Both the position numbers and the translations under genes were made by a program. From NCBI GenBank assembly GCA_937967615.1, contig CALCMJ010000139.1, forward strand, positions 1 to 38,615: a stretch of DNA of 38,615 nt, written 5' to 3'. Origin of the DNA: an uncultured Saprospiraceae bacterium. Its GTDB lineage: Bacteria; Bacteroidota; Bacteroidia; Chitinophagales; Saprospiraceae. Every line of letters starts with the position of its first letter. Position 1 is the stretch's first letter. The notes under the pieces were generated by a model. The model was not told the DNA's origin. It was given only the letters and a program-made list of their open reading frames with translations, and made no database searches. Shown piece after piece: positions 15,794-24,640 of this stretch.

Positions 15794-16393
15794 CTAGTCT
15801 GAAATGTCATATTTTTTGCAATCCTCAGGATCGTCAATGTCAACGATACCAAATGGAAATTCAACTGATGTATGCGGAAAATGCTTTAGTAAGCCATGTT
15901 TAGCACCCTTGTCTCCTGATAGTTTTAGCAAAAGAGGAAACACTTCAGATGGAAAAAATGTAGGCGGGCCGCTAGTTTCTCCGTAGTCAGATAAGATTAC
16001 ATGATCCTTTTTCGCTCTTCCAATTTCTAGTAATTCCTCAAAATATTTCGTTTCAACTAAGATTTGGTCTGGTAGAACGAGTAATACTCCTTTGTAGTTC
16101 TTTTGGGAAATCTCTCTAATACCACATGCAATTGAGGAACCCATTCCTTCTAAGTGCTTCGGATTATGAATAAATTGTATGCCCTCATAGTCTGATAAAG
16201 CATGCATTATTTCTTCCCTATAGGCTCCAGTCACAACATAGACAGGATTATTTTTAATAGCCTGTACAGATCTTATGCATTTTTCAATCAATGATATGCC
16301 CTGATACTTTAAAATTAATTTAGCCCTGCCCATGCGTTTGGAAGATCCAGCGGCGAGAACTAAACTTGCAATCTGATGTGTAGGATTTTCCAT
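15794..16393 (-). CDS. MocA/MobA-like molybdenum cofactor nucleotidyltransferase
   Basis: A 199-residue protein. LVLAAGSSKRMGRAKL at residues 11-26 is the nucleotide-binding signature, GMGSSIACGI (83-92) and PDQ (108-110) follow, and GPPTFF (142-147) with GDKGAK (160-165) form the substrate pocket. VDIDDPEDC ends it. The family adds CMP or GMP to molybdopterin; the MocA branch makes the cytosine dinucleotide cofactor used by xanthine-dehydrogenase-type hydroxylases. Its start codon directly abuts the MOSC gene's stop, and a Moco hydroxylase is encoded divergently, so it most likely supplies that enzyme's cofactor. Confidence 0.88.
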   Translation of the reverse strand: MENPTHQIASLVLAAGSSKRMGRAKLILKYQGISLIEKCIRSVQAIKNNPVYVVTGAYREEIMHALSDYEGIQFIHNPKHLEGMGSSIACGIREISQKNYKGVLLVLPDQILVETKYFEELLEIGRAKKDHVILSDYGETSGPPTFFPSEVFPLLLKLSGDKGAKHGLLKHFPHTSVEFPFGIVDIDDPEDCKKYDISD

Positions 16394-17191
16394 CTAAAAC
16401 TTTAGGGTATCACCCACTGAGATTGTTCCTTCGCGTAAACAGATCGCATTCATAGAAAAATTGATACAGTTGCCTTCTTTTCTGTAGCTATTCAAAGTTT
16501 TTAAGGGCTCTTTACTTGAAGTTCCAGTTTCTTGGTCAATGGTTGTTACAACACACCTTGCGCATGGTTTTACCATTTTAAATTCTAAGTTTCCAATTGT
16601 AAATTCTTCCCAGCTGTCTTCTTCGTGCGCTGTTTGTGTTTCTACGACTATAGTAGATCTAAATCTGGAGGCATCTAGTTTTTTTTCTAGTTTAGAGTTT
16701 AGCATTTCAAGACTTGCTGTTCCCAGAATGGTATAAGGATATCCATCAGAAAAACGGATGGGAACCTCATCTGGCGCAACTTTGAGTTTTTTAATTCTTG
16801 GATTGTCCTTATTTAAGCATGTAAGTTTGACATCTTCTTTGAGAATTTCTGAAAACCACCTACTGTATTGCTCATCGCAAATATCTGCTAAAAGTTCATC
16901 TTTCCATATTTGGACAGAACGCTGTTCTTGAGTTGAGCTTTCAAAAGGAATTATCAAATTCTGATCACGATAGCTTACACGTACCCCTGAAGCAATCAAC
17001 TCTGTTTTAAAATGTACAAATTCTCTATTCTCTCTTTGCGTTAAAAATTCGCCTTTGGAATTTATTAGCATCCAATGTCTGTCCCATTCTATGCCTTCCG
17101 TGAGCGCCATAGCGCTATTTAAAGGAATACCACCCATTCCTTTAATGGGGTAGAGCATAATGGATTGTATGGCGTAGGGTTTTGTGTTCAT
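16394..17191 (-). CDS. MOSC domain protein (YcbX/mARC-like)
   Basis: A 265-residue protein with an N-terminal MOSC beta-barrel domain (YPIKGMGGIPLNSAMAL, residues 14-30; WDRHWMLIN) and a C-terminal MOSC domain including RFSDGYPYTIL (~146-155) and the KPCARCVVTTID segment, with Cys210 and Cys213. In YcbX and mARC enzymes a Cys in this PCxRC segment binds molybdenum for reduction of N-hydroxylated compounds. It is head-to-tail with the MocA-like gene, with no gap. It may be a reductase in its own right or a sulfur carrier for the neighbouring hydroxylase (inference). Confidence 0.88.
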   Translation of the reverse strand: MNTKPYAIQSIMLYPIKGMGGIPLNSAMALTEGIEWDRHWMLINSKGEFLTQRENREFVHFKTELIASGVRVSYRDQNLIIPFESSTQEQRSVQIWKDELLADICDEQYSRWFSEILKEDVKLTCLNKDNPRIKKLKVAPDEVPIRFSDGYPYTILGTASLEMLNSKLEKKLDASRFRSTIVVETQTAHEEDSWEEFTIGNLEFKMVKPCARCVVTTIDQETGTSSKEPLKTLNSYRKEGNCINFSMNAICLREGTISVGDTLKF

Positions 17192-17290
17192 AAAAAAATA
17201 TTCTGTACTTCAATTCTTAAATGTAGGGTATTCACTGCAGAAGGACCATAAATAATTATTTATATTTAATGCAAGTAAAATATATCCAGC

Positions 17291-17749
17291 ATGGCAAATT
17301 ATGATTTAAATATTAATGGAAAAAACTATTCAGTAGATGTGGATGCAGATATGCCTATATTATGGGTGTTGAGGGACACACTTGGTTTAGTAGGGACTAA
17401 ATATGGTTGTGGAATCTCCCAATGTGGTGCATGTACAATACATTTGGATGGATCAGCGATTCGCTCTTGCGCTCTTCCTGTTTCTAATGTTGCCGGAAAA
17501 AAAATAACAACAATTGAAGGACTTTCTAAAGATGGAGATCATCCTGTACAAAACGCTTGGGTAGAACATGATGTGCCTCAGTGCGGGTATTGTCAGGCAG
17601 GTCAGATTATGACGGCCGCTGCCTTTTTAAACGAAAATAAGAAACCAAGTGACGAAGAAATTAAGAAGGCTATGAATGGAAACATTTGTAGATGTGGAAC
17701 CTATTTAAGAATAAGAAAAGCAGTTAAAACTGCATCAGAAAATATATAA
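17291..17749 (+). CDS. [2Fe-2S] small subunit of a Moco hydroxylase (IorA-like)
   Basis: A 152-residue protein with all eight cluster ligands: Cys40, Cys45, Cys48 and Cys60 of the plant-ferredoxin-like cluster ([17 protein letters not shown]), and Cys98, Cys101, Cys133 and Cys135 of the second cluster (QCGYCQAGQ ... [11 protein letters not shown]). It carries electrons from the molybdenum site to an acceptor, probably a cytochrome, because no FAD subunit gene is next to it. It lacks a signal peptide and probably travels with the Tat-signal large subunit. It lies 3 bp from that gene, in one operon. Isoquinoline/aldehyde oxidoreductase small subunits have this length. Confidence 0.95.
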   Translation: MANYDLNINGKNYSVDVDADMPILWVLRDTLGLVGTKYGCGISQCGACTIHLDGSAIRSCALPVSNVAGKKITTIEGLSKDGDHPVQNAWVEHDVPQCGYCQAGQIMTAAAFLNENKKPSDEEIKKAMNGNICRCGTYLRIRKAVKTASENI

Positions 17750-17752
17750 ACC

Positions 17753-19894
17753 ATGGCAAATAAGAATTTGAAAACAGATAGAAGATCCTTTATTAAAGTA
17801 TCAACGGCTGCGGGTGGTGGCCTTGTCCTAGGATTTAGCTGGCTCTCAGCATGTAAGGCAGACGCAGCTCTTGAAGTCGCAAAAGCAATGCCAGCGGATT
17901 GGTTTGATATTAATGCATTTTTAAAAATAGGCGATACCGGCTTAGTGAGTATTGTTTCACCAAATCCTGAAATTGGGCAAAACGTGAAGACATCAATGCC
18001 TATGATAATTGCGGAGGAATTAGGTGTAAACTGGAAGGATGTTATCGTAGAACAGGCAGGATTATCAAAGGATTTTGACAGGCAGGTAGCAGGAGGGAGC
18101 CAATCGATCAGATCCACTTGGGATACACTTAGAAAAGCAGGAGCTACGGCAAGACATATGTTAGTAAGTGCTGCTGCAGAGACCATGGAAGTAGAAGCTT
18201 CAGAGTGCAGCGTAGAAAACGGTGTGATAACACACAGTTCAGGAAAGTCTGTTACGTTCGGCGAGGTGGCATCATTAGCAGCAACTCAAATAGTGCCAGA
18301 AAAAGTGTCTTTCAAAAGTCCGGGTGATTATAAGATCATTGGTACTGATAGAACAAATGTAGACATTAAAGACATCGTAGAAGGAAAACCACTTTTCGGA
18401 ATTGATACTAGAAAGGAGGGTATGCTATATGCAAGTGTTTTAAGACCGCCTTCATTTGGACAATCATTAGTATCTTATGATGATACTGAAGCAAAAAATG
18501 TCTCTGGTGTATCAGAGGTTATTCGTTTTGGAGATAAAATTGCTGTGCTAGGAAATTCAAACTGGGCAGCTATTAAAGGAAAGAAATTATTGCAGGCAAA
18601 TTGGAAGCATGACTCTCAGGGAGAAAGTAGCCCTGAACATAGTGCTTCGCTAAGCGCAATATTAAAAAAACCTAAGGGTGAGGCCCTGCGTAAGGATGGC
18701 GATGTCAAAAAGGCATTTGCTGATGCTGATATAGTATTGGACCGCACTTATGAAGCACCCTTCTTACCTCATAATTGTTTGGAGCCAATGAATTTTATGG
18801 CATCAGTAGAAGGAGATAAATGCATTGCTGTGGGCCCCATTCAAACACCAGGATGGACACAGAATAGAATAGCCAAAGCTATAGGAGTAGAACCAGAAAA
18901 TGTGTCTATCCAGCTTACTAGAATGGGTGGCGGTTTTGGTAGGAGACTGTATGGAGATTTTGCAGAAGAAGTAGCAATGATTTCTCAAAAGGCTGGCGTA
19001 CCTATTCAACTACTTTATACAAGAGAAGACGATATGACAGCAGGGATGTATAGACCTGCTTCTAAATATAGAATTCAAGCTTCAGTAAAGGATGGCAAAA
19101 TGACTGGATATAGATTAACAGAGGCTGCGATAAACAGTAATATGTTTGGTTCAATACCACATTATTTCCCAGCAGGCTGTGTGGAGAATTACGAAGTATT
19201 TGGAGGAAAATCAGAAAGTAATATTACCACAGGTGCCTGGCGTGCACCTTATACAAATTTCTTAGCCTGTGCTGAGCAGAGTTTCTTTGATGAGTTATCC
19301 GCAGAATTAAAAATTGACCCAGTACAATTAAGATTGGATCTGCTTGAAAACGTAATAGGGAGCACAGATGAAGATATAGAATACTCTGGAGAACGCATGC
19401 AGGGTGTCATTCGGTTAGCTGCTGAAAAATCAGGCTGGGGGAAAGCAAAGGATGGAGTGTATCAAGGATTCAGTGCCTACTATTCGCATAACACACATGT
19501 AGCTGAAGTTGCTGAAGTCGTCCTAGAAGAGAATAGACCAGTAGTTAAAAAAGTATACTGTGTTGTTGATTGCGGAATCGTTGTGAATCCACTTGCTGCT
19601 AAAAATCAAGTGGAAGGTGGGATTATTGATGGAATAGGGCATGCCATGTATGGAGACTTTGCTTTCGATAAAGGCAAACCTTCTGCTTCTAACTTTGATA
19701 AATACCGTTTAATTAGGAACATAGAAGCACCAGAAGTAGAAGTACATTTTGTCAAAAACGAATTATCACCTACGGGACTTGGCGAACCAAGTTTACCACC
19801 AGCAGGAGGTGCAGTTGCAAATGCAATTGCAGCAGCAACCGGAAATCGTTTTTACAAACAACCTTTTATTCAGTATACAGATATTATAGGCTAA
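17753..19894 (+). CDS. Moco-binding large subunit (IorB-like), Tat-exported
   Basis: A 713-residue protein of the IorB-type xanthine-dehydrogenase family. The N-terminus has the Tat motif DRRSFIKVS (residues 9-17), a hydrophobic stretch and a lipobox-like WLSAC at 30-34. Cofactor-binding segments are IQTPGWTQNRIAKAIG, MGGGFGRRLYGDF (~390-402), GAWRAPYTNFLACAEQ (~497) and GLGEPSLPPAGGAVANA (~676), the last carrying the conserved catalytic Glu. It hydroxylates an aromatic heterocycle or oxidises an aldehyde in the periplasm; the substrate cannot be told. It has the usual length and both family halves. Divergent Moco-maturation genes complete the module. Confidence 0.94.
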   Translation: MANKNLKTDRRSFIKVSTAAGGGLVLGFSWLSACKADAALEVAKAMPADWFDINAFLKIGDTGLVSIVSPNPEIGQNVKTSMPMIIAEELGVNWKDVIVEQAGLSKDFDRQVAGGSQSIRSTWDTLRKAGATARHMLVSAAAETMEVEASECSVENGVITHSSGKSVTFGEVASLAATQIVPEKVSFKSPGDYKIIGTDRTNVDIKDIVEGKPLFGIDTRKEGMLYASVLRPPSFGQSLVSYDDTEAKNVSGVSEVIRFGDKIAVLGNSNWAAIKGKKLLQANWKHDSQGESSPEHSASLSAILKKPKGEALRKDGDVKKAFADADIVLDRTYEAPFLPHNCLEPMNFMASVEGDKCIAVGPIQTPGWTQNRIAKAIGVEPENVSIQLTRMGGGFGRRLYGDFAEEVAMISQKAGVPIQLLYTREDDMTAGMYRPASKYRIQASVKDGKMTGYRLTEAAINSNMFGSIPHYFPAGCVENYEVFGGKSESNITTGAWRAPYTNFLACAEQSFFDELSAELKIDPVQLRLDLLENVIGSTDEDIEYSGERMQGVIRLAAEKSGWGKAKDGVYQGFSAYYSHNTHVAEVAEVVLEENRPVVKKVYCVVDCGIVVNPLAAKNQVEGGIIDGIGHAMYGDFAFDKGKPSASNFDKYRLIRNIEAPEVEVHFVKNELSPTGLGEPSLPPAGGAVANAIAAATGNRFYKQPFIQYTDIIG

Positions 19895-20076
19895 GTGAAT
19901 TTACTGTCATCATCATCTGTGATGTAGGGGATGGATTTTGTTTTCATTCTAATGATATTTACTTAAATATAATGCAACTAGAGTTTAGGTGAATAAAATT
20001 CATAGCGCAAGCATACTAGACGACATGAATCTTCTTGTTATTAGATAAACAAATGATTTTATTCTATAAACGCAAC

Positions 20077-20541
20077 TTAAGCTATTAACTCTACTTTGTA
20101 ACCGTTGCCATTAAAGCTGAAACTATCATTTACTTGACATCCTAAAATTGGATTTGCTATTGGTGCTTCTTTGGAAATAACAAAAAATATTTTATCATTC
20201 ATCTTGACCTTACCTAAGCCTGCTGAAAGCAGAAAAATACCTCTATCAGTCTGTATCATACTTCCTTCAGATGCTTTAAGTTGTGGCTCTAAGGCCTTGT
20301 GTTGTTTTAGGAGTGCGCGGTCTGAGTGCTTTTGTGCAATCTGGCCTTCTAACTTATCTATTTCAGTTTGCATCATTTCTCTACTCGTCTCAAACTTGTC
20401 GCCAGCTGAACTCTTCGTTTCATTCGCCTGAGCATCTTTTAGAGATTCAACAGAAGAATTGATACTTTCTATACGTTCTGAAAGAAGAGAGATGCAGAAG
20501 TCAATAAGGTCTTGCTTGAGTTGGTATAATGCGTCAGCCAA
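20077..20541 (-). CDS. GreA/GreB-like coiled-coil protein
   Basis: A 154-residue protein with an N-terminal antiparallel coiled coil (~residues 5-90) that includes SSAGDKFETSREMMQTEID. A C-terminal small beta domain (~95-154; SAGLGKVKMNDKIFFVISKEAPIANPILG ... GNGYKVELIA) resembles the FKBP-like C-terminal domain of transcript-cleavage factors. In databases such proteins from Bacteroidota are often mislabelled as 3-oxoacyl-ACP synthase, for which it is far too short. A role at the RNA polymerase secondary channel is possible but inferred. It lies 9 bp after the desaturase gene in the same operon. Confidence 0.7.
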   Translation of the reverse strand: MADALYQLKQDLIDFCISLLSERIESINSSVESLKDAQANETKSSAGDKFETSREMMQTEIDKLEGQIAQKHSDRALLKQHKALEPQLKASEGSMIQTDRGIFLLSAGLGKVKMNDKIFFVISKEAPIANPILGCQVNDSFSFNGNGYKVELIA

Positions 20542-20550
20542 TAAGTTAAA

Positions 20551-21597
20551 TTAAGCAGCAGAATTTAATTTGTACTTTCTTCTGTATTCACTAAAACTGA
20601 TCATCTTCTCTTGCTTTTCATCCCAGAGTTTGTGACGTATCATTTTTAATGATTCCCAAAAAGTAACTTCAGTCACATATTTATTGAGAATAGGTTCTTC
20701 TTTATAAACCTTAGGCAAATTGTAATTAGGGATAAGACTGCTCAAATGATGAATATGATGGTAACCAATATTACCACTTAGCCAATGAAACAGTCTAGGC
20801 AGTTTGTAGTAACTGCTACCTCTTATAGAGCTCAACAGAAAATCCCAATTATCTTTCCAGTGTTTATACGAAAATTCATGCTGGTGTTGTACATAGAAAA
20901 ACCAAAAAGCCACGACTCCAAACATTATTATTAACGTAAGTTGAACTGCAATAAACATCTTCCATCCTACGATAAACCCTACGATTAAATACGTAAGTGC
21001 AATCCAAAAATTATCTTTTACAAGCATCTTCAAATACTTGCTCTTATTATTAAATGAAAATGTAGGATATCTACAGGACACAATAAAATAATAAATAGGT
21101 GCGATTACAAATGTTACAAATGGAAATCTCCATATCCTATATTTTAGTTTACCCCATGCATTTCTTTCCATGTACTCATTGACAGTTATTGTAGGGATAT
21201 CTCCAATATCTCTTACTTCCAATTGCCCTGAATGCCCATGGTGAAAATTATGAACCTTCGCCCAATATTTGTATGGAATAAAACTGAAAATACTACATAC
21301 AGTTCCAATAAAATTATTCAGCTTTTTTGACTTGAAAAAAGATTGGTGTCCACAATCATGCTGAATAATAAATATCCTAACTAAAAATCCAGTGTTAATA
21401 ATAAATAAAGGGATCGCAGAAAGAATAGACCATTTTAAGGCAAAGTATGTGAGTACCCATAAACCTAAAAAGGGGAGGAAGGTGTTTATAATCTGAATGA
21501 GCGCTTTTTTATTATTAGGTTCCTGGTATTTAGATATTATTTCTTTCCAGTTTCCTAATGCATTTCTAATTTCAGAATTGAGTATTTCGTTTTCCAT
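20551..21597 (-). CDS. Membrane fatty acid desaturase
   Basis: The start chosen is the ATG at 21597 (MENEILNSEIRNALGNW), 348 residues. The frame could begin at 21642, but the extra residues are not family-like. Three His boxes bind the diiron centre: HDCGH near residue 85, HNFHHGH near 121 and HHIHH near 284. An extra HQHE segment lies near 241. There are four or more transmembrane segments. The architecture is that of acyl-lipid desaturases (DesA/omega-6 type), which introduce double bonds into membrane acyl chains, often in response to cold. It is co-transcribed with the GreA/B-like gene. Confidence 0.92.
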   Translation of the reverse strand: MENEILNSEIRNALGNWKEIISKYQEPNNKKALIQIINTFLPFLGLWVLTYFALKWSILSAIPLFIINTGFLVRIFIIQHDCGHQSFFKSKKLNNFIGTVCSIFSFIPYKYWAKVHNFHHGHSGQLEVRDIGDIPTITVNEYMERNAWGKLKYRIWRFPFVTFVIAPIYYFIVSCRYPTFSFNNKSKYLKMLVKDNFWIALTYLIVGFIVGWKMFIAVQLTLIIMFGVVAFWFFYVQHQHEFSYKHWKDNWDFLLSSIRGSSYYKLPRLFHWLSGNIGYHHIHHLSSLIPNYNLPKVYKEEPILNKYVTEVTFWESLKMIRHKLWDEKQEKMISFSEYRRKYKLNSAA

Positions 21598-21769
21598 ACA
21601 GTTACAATTATAAACTAAGCAAATATAGTACTTGCATTGCACTATTTCTAAAGTTTATTCATCACAGAATTACATCAATTCAAGCCCCAATATGTTAATT
21701 CCATGTCTTTTCCTCTTCAGTTAAGTGACAATATCCAATTCGTCACGTTTTAAGAGTATACACTTTTAT

Positions 21770-22102
21770 ATGAGAACTGTAATTTCAAAAGACCAATTCG
21801 AAGTATTTTTAATGGTATATGCTGCTTTTGCAGACTTTGAGACATTGCCTCTTGAGGAAAACTTTATAATAGATAAGTACGGTGATCTTAGGTATCGAGA
21901 AGCCTTAAAAACATACCAAAGCCTAACAGAATATGAACGGGTACAAACACTTATCGATCACTTTGAAGACTTTAAAGATGTAGAAAAAGCAGAGCAAATA
22001 AAGTCAGATCTAAAAACACTTTTAGATTTTGATGGCTATAATAGATTTGAGCAAAGCTTTTACGATTATCTAGATTCCATTATAAAAAGTATTAATGATT
22101 AA
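21770..22102 (+). CDS. Small acidic helical protein, unknown function
   Basis: Begins at the ATG at 21770 (MRTVISKDQFEVFLMVYAAF), 110 residues. An in-frame GTG at 21725 would add 15 unlikely residues. It is predicted soluble, rich in Glu, Asp, Tyr and Phe, and almost entirely helical, with a pattern (EVFLMVYAAFADFETLPLEENFII) reminiscent of TerB-like folds, but no metal motif is clear. It is divergent from the desaturase gene and convergent with the ABC export operon, whose last gene ends 2 bp away. No function is assigned. Confidence 0.6.
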   Translation: MRTVISKDQFEVFLMVYAAFADFETLPLEENFIIDKYGDLRYREALKTYQSLTEYERVQTLIDHFEDFKDVEKAEQIKSDLKTLLDFDGYNRFEQSFYDYLDSIIKSIND

Positions 22103-22104
22103 CT

Positions 22105-23355
22105 CTAATTATTATTTGGATCGCTGCGCAACTTAATTTCATTCGTAGAATCTATTCCCTCTAGAATCTCCACTAGAATTCCATCAGAGATTCCCACTTT
22201 TATTTCATGCTCTTTAAATTCTTGATCACCAGTAACAAGTTCTACAAAACTTGAATCATTCCTGTAAATGACATCACGCTCATTAATCACAAGTAAATCT
22301 GTTTTCTTATCTAGTATGATATCCGCATTTGCTGAATATCCTGCTCTTAAAAATATATCATCATAGTCATCCTTAATGGCTGCACGTATCATAAATTTTA
22401 CAGAACCTTCTTCTAATTTTCCCTTCGGCGAAATGAATTCTAAATTTCCATTAAAACTATTTTCATTTAGAGCACCTATAGTCAAAACCAAAGGCATACC
22501 TTGTTTAACTTTTCCTACGTCTGATTCATCCACCGTGCCTTCAAAGATTAATGTGCTCATATCCGCAACACTCGCAACAGTAGTGCCTTCGTTAAAATTA
22601 TTGCGTTCTATTACGGAACTTCCTTCTTCTACTGGAACTTCTAGTACCATTCCTGCCACCGTTGACTTAATGATATTTGATACCTGGCTTGAGTTCTGCG
22701 TAGCACCTTCTTTGAGCAATTGTAAATTATTTATAGCGGCATCCATCTCTTGTCTCTTTATATCCACTTCTGTCTCATATTGCATAACAGTGTTCCCTGA
22801 ACTCAGTTGTGCATTATCAAACGCATTTTTTTGTAATCGTAGATCAAGCTGCGCTTGCTGATATTCTTTTTCAGATATAACACCATCAGAAAATAACGTC
22901 TTTTGTCTTTCTTCTTCTTGCATAGCATTCTGATACCTAGATTTTGCTTGCATAATATCTAGACTTTCTGAAGAAACTCTTCGCTGTCTTTCTAATTCTC
23001 GCTTAGCATCCTGATATCTCAGTTTTGCAAGCTCCACATTGGATTGTGCATTATTAATATTTACTTGACTAGGAACAAGTTTTATCCTTGCTATATTTTG
23101 CCCTTTGCTCACCTTATCACCTGCTTCTACAAATAGCTTATCAATAACTCCAGATACCTGAGGTTTAATATTTATTTCTTTCCTTGGCTTTATACTTCCA
23201 GTTGTTACTGCCTTAATTTCAATATCTCCTTTTTCTGGTTTTACATACTCATAAATAACAGGGTCTTTTTTGTTATTCGTGTAGAAGTAATAAATAAGTC
23301 CAGCTGACAGAACAGCAAACAATAAAATCGAACTAATTAAACAACCTTTTTTCAT
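22105..23355 (-). CDS. MacA-like periplasmic adaptor (membrane fusion protein)
   Basis: A 416-residue protein with an N-terminal signal anchor (residues ~4-25). A biotinyl-lipoyl half-domain follows (IKPQVSGVIDKLFVEAGDKVSKGQNIARI, ~63-91), then a long alpha-hairpin coiled coil (~97-215) and the second lipoyl half (STVAGMVLEVPVEEGSSV, ~231). A beta-barrel domain (~265-335) and a membrane-proximal domain complete it. It bridges an inner-membrane ABC permease to an outer-membrane channel; no TolC-like gene lies nearby. It is the last gene of the four-gene operon, 36 bp after the second permease. Confidence 0.93.
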   Translation of the reverse strand: MKKGCLISSILLFAVLSAGLIYYFYTNNKKDPVIYEYVKPEKGDIEIKAVTTGSIKPRKEINIKPQVSGVIDKLFVEAGDKVSKGQNIARIKLVPSQVNINNAQSNVELAKLRYQDAKRELERQRRVSSESLDIMQAKSRYQNAMQEEERQKTLFSDGVISEKEYQQAQLDLRLQKNAFDNAQLSSGNTVMQYETEVDIKRQEMDAAINNLQLLKEGATQNSSQVSNIIKSTVAGMVLEVPVEEGSSVIERNNFNEGTTVASVADMSTLIFEGTVDESDVGKVKQGMPLVLTIGALNENSFNGNLEFISPKGKLEEGSVKFMIRAAIKDDYDDIFLRAGYSANADIILDKKTDLLVINERDVIYRNDSSFVELVTGDQEFKEHEIKVGISDGILVEILEGIDSTNEIKLRSDPNNN

Positions 23356-23391
23356 AATATTAAATATTAATGCATTTTATTCCTAATTGGC

Positions 23392-24639
23392 CTACTCGTC
23401 TTTTAACGCTTCTACAGGATTTACACTTGCCGCTTGCATGGCTGGAATCAATCCTGCAATAGTGCCTGCTATTACTAACATGACTAGTGCACCCAGACCC
23501 GCCGCTAAGTTTACCTGTGGGTTATAAAAATTATCAGTTTCTATTTCAAAAGCAAACATGGCATAGCTTATTCCACCTACGATCACTGTACCTAAAAGTA
23601 ATCCCAAATATCCCGCCATTGCAGTTATAAAAACAGACTCAGTCAGTATCATACTTACAATAGATCCAGGTGTCGCACCCAATGCTTTTCTAATCCCTAT
23701 TTCTTTAGTACGTTCCTTCACAATAATCAGCATAATGTTACTCACACCTACAATACCTGCTAGCAAGGTTCCTATCCCTACAAACCAGAGAAAGGATTTT
23801 ATTCCTATGAATAAGTTGACAACCTGATCTATCTCTTCTTCTACATTTTCATGACCTATACCATTAGGATCATCTGGATGGATCTGATGTCTAGTTTGTA
23901 ATAAAGCAACCACCTTTTCCTCCGCAACGCTCACCCGCGTATCTTGCGAACTAGAAATTGCCATGTAGTCTATTATCTCCTTGAGACCAAATGCATGGCA
24001 CATCGTATTTAAAGGCACTACGATTGCTTCTGTGTCAGAGATCCTCCATGGTTTTAATTCTATTGGCCCAAAAACTCCTACGACCTTAAAGGCAATACCC
24101 TTTATCATGATATACTTACCAATTGGACTTTCTTCCCCAAAAAAGAGTTCGCTTGTTTTAGAACCTACTACCGCAACCTTACGACGCTGTGCAAGATCTT
24201 GCTCATTTAAATACCTGCCTTCTCGTACCACCAAAGGCTCTATCTTTACCATGGAAGGATATTCTCCTCTAATGTCACAGTTGTTTGATTTATCTAGATA
24301 ACTGACAAAGCTGCTATTCATTCTTCTTCTTGGCCCTAACATATCTACTTCAGAAACTTCTCGCTTAATCGCAGCAAGATCATCCAAGGTAATCTCAATA
24401 CTTCGTCCTGCTGGAAATCCTTTGTAAGGTTTGTTTGTTCGTTCTCCCCATACATACATCTTATTTCGCATTTGCGAACCAAAGTTTTTAAACACACCAG
24501 ATTCTAATCCTGATCCCATCCCCAATAAAAAGATAAGCATGAACACTCCCCAGAAAACACCCAATGCCGTAAGTATCGTACGCAATTTATTCTTGCGTAT
24601 CGTACCAAATATTTCTTGCCATTTATCCTTATCAAACAT
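23392..24639 (-). CDS. MacB-type ABC transporter permease 2
   Basis: A 415-residue protein. An N-terminal transmembrane helix (~residues 19-42, LRTILTALGVFWGVFMLIFLLG) is followed by a periplasmic MacB_PCD domain (~45-260). Three C-terminal helices form the FtsX domain, with TKEIGIRKALGATPGSIVSMIL and the closing IPAMQAASVNPVEALKDE. It shares the same layout and many identical segments with permease 1, so the pair is a tandem duplication that probably forms a heterodimer. Mechanotransmission export of a lipid, peptide or antibiotic is typical of the family. It starts 1 bp after the stop of permease 1. Confidence 0.92.
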   Translation of the reverse strand: MFDKDKWQEIFGTIRKNKLRTILTALGVFWGVFMLIFLLGMGSGLESGVFKNFGSQMRNKMYVWGERTNKPYKGFPAGRSIEITLDDLAAIKREVSEVDMLGPRRRMNSSFVSYLDKSNNCDIRGEYPSMVKIEPLVVREGRYLNEQDLAQRRKVAVVGSKTSELFFGEESPIGKYIMIKGIAFKVVGVFGPIELKPWRISDTEAIVVPLNTMCHAFGLKEIIDYMAISSSQDTRVSVAEEKVVALLQTRHQIHPDDPNGIGHENVEEEIDQVVNLFIGIKSFLWFVGIGTLLAGIVGVSNIMLIIVKERTKEIGIRKALGATPGSIVSMILTESVFITAMAGYLGLLLGTVIVGGISYAMFAFEIETDNFYNPQVNLAAGLGALVMLVIAGTIAGLIPAMQAASVNPVEALKDE

Positions 24640-24640
24640 C

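Noticed and set aside
17701-18186. 161-codon minus-strand frame
   Set aside because: Antisense to the junction of the IorA/IorB-like genes, both of which have complete family motifs.
22376-22861. 161-codon plus-strand frame
   Set aside because: It lies wholly within the MacA-like gene on the other strand, has no domain, and its Ser/Pro/Thr-rich sequence is typical of an antisense shadow.
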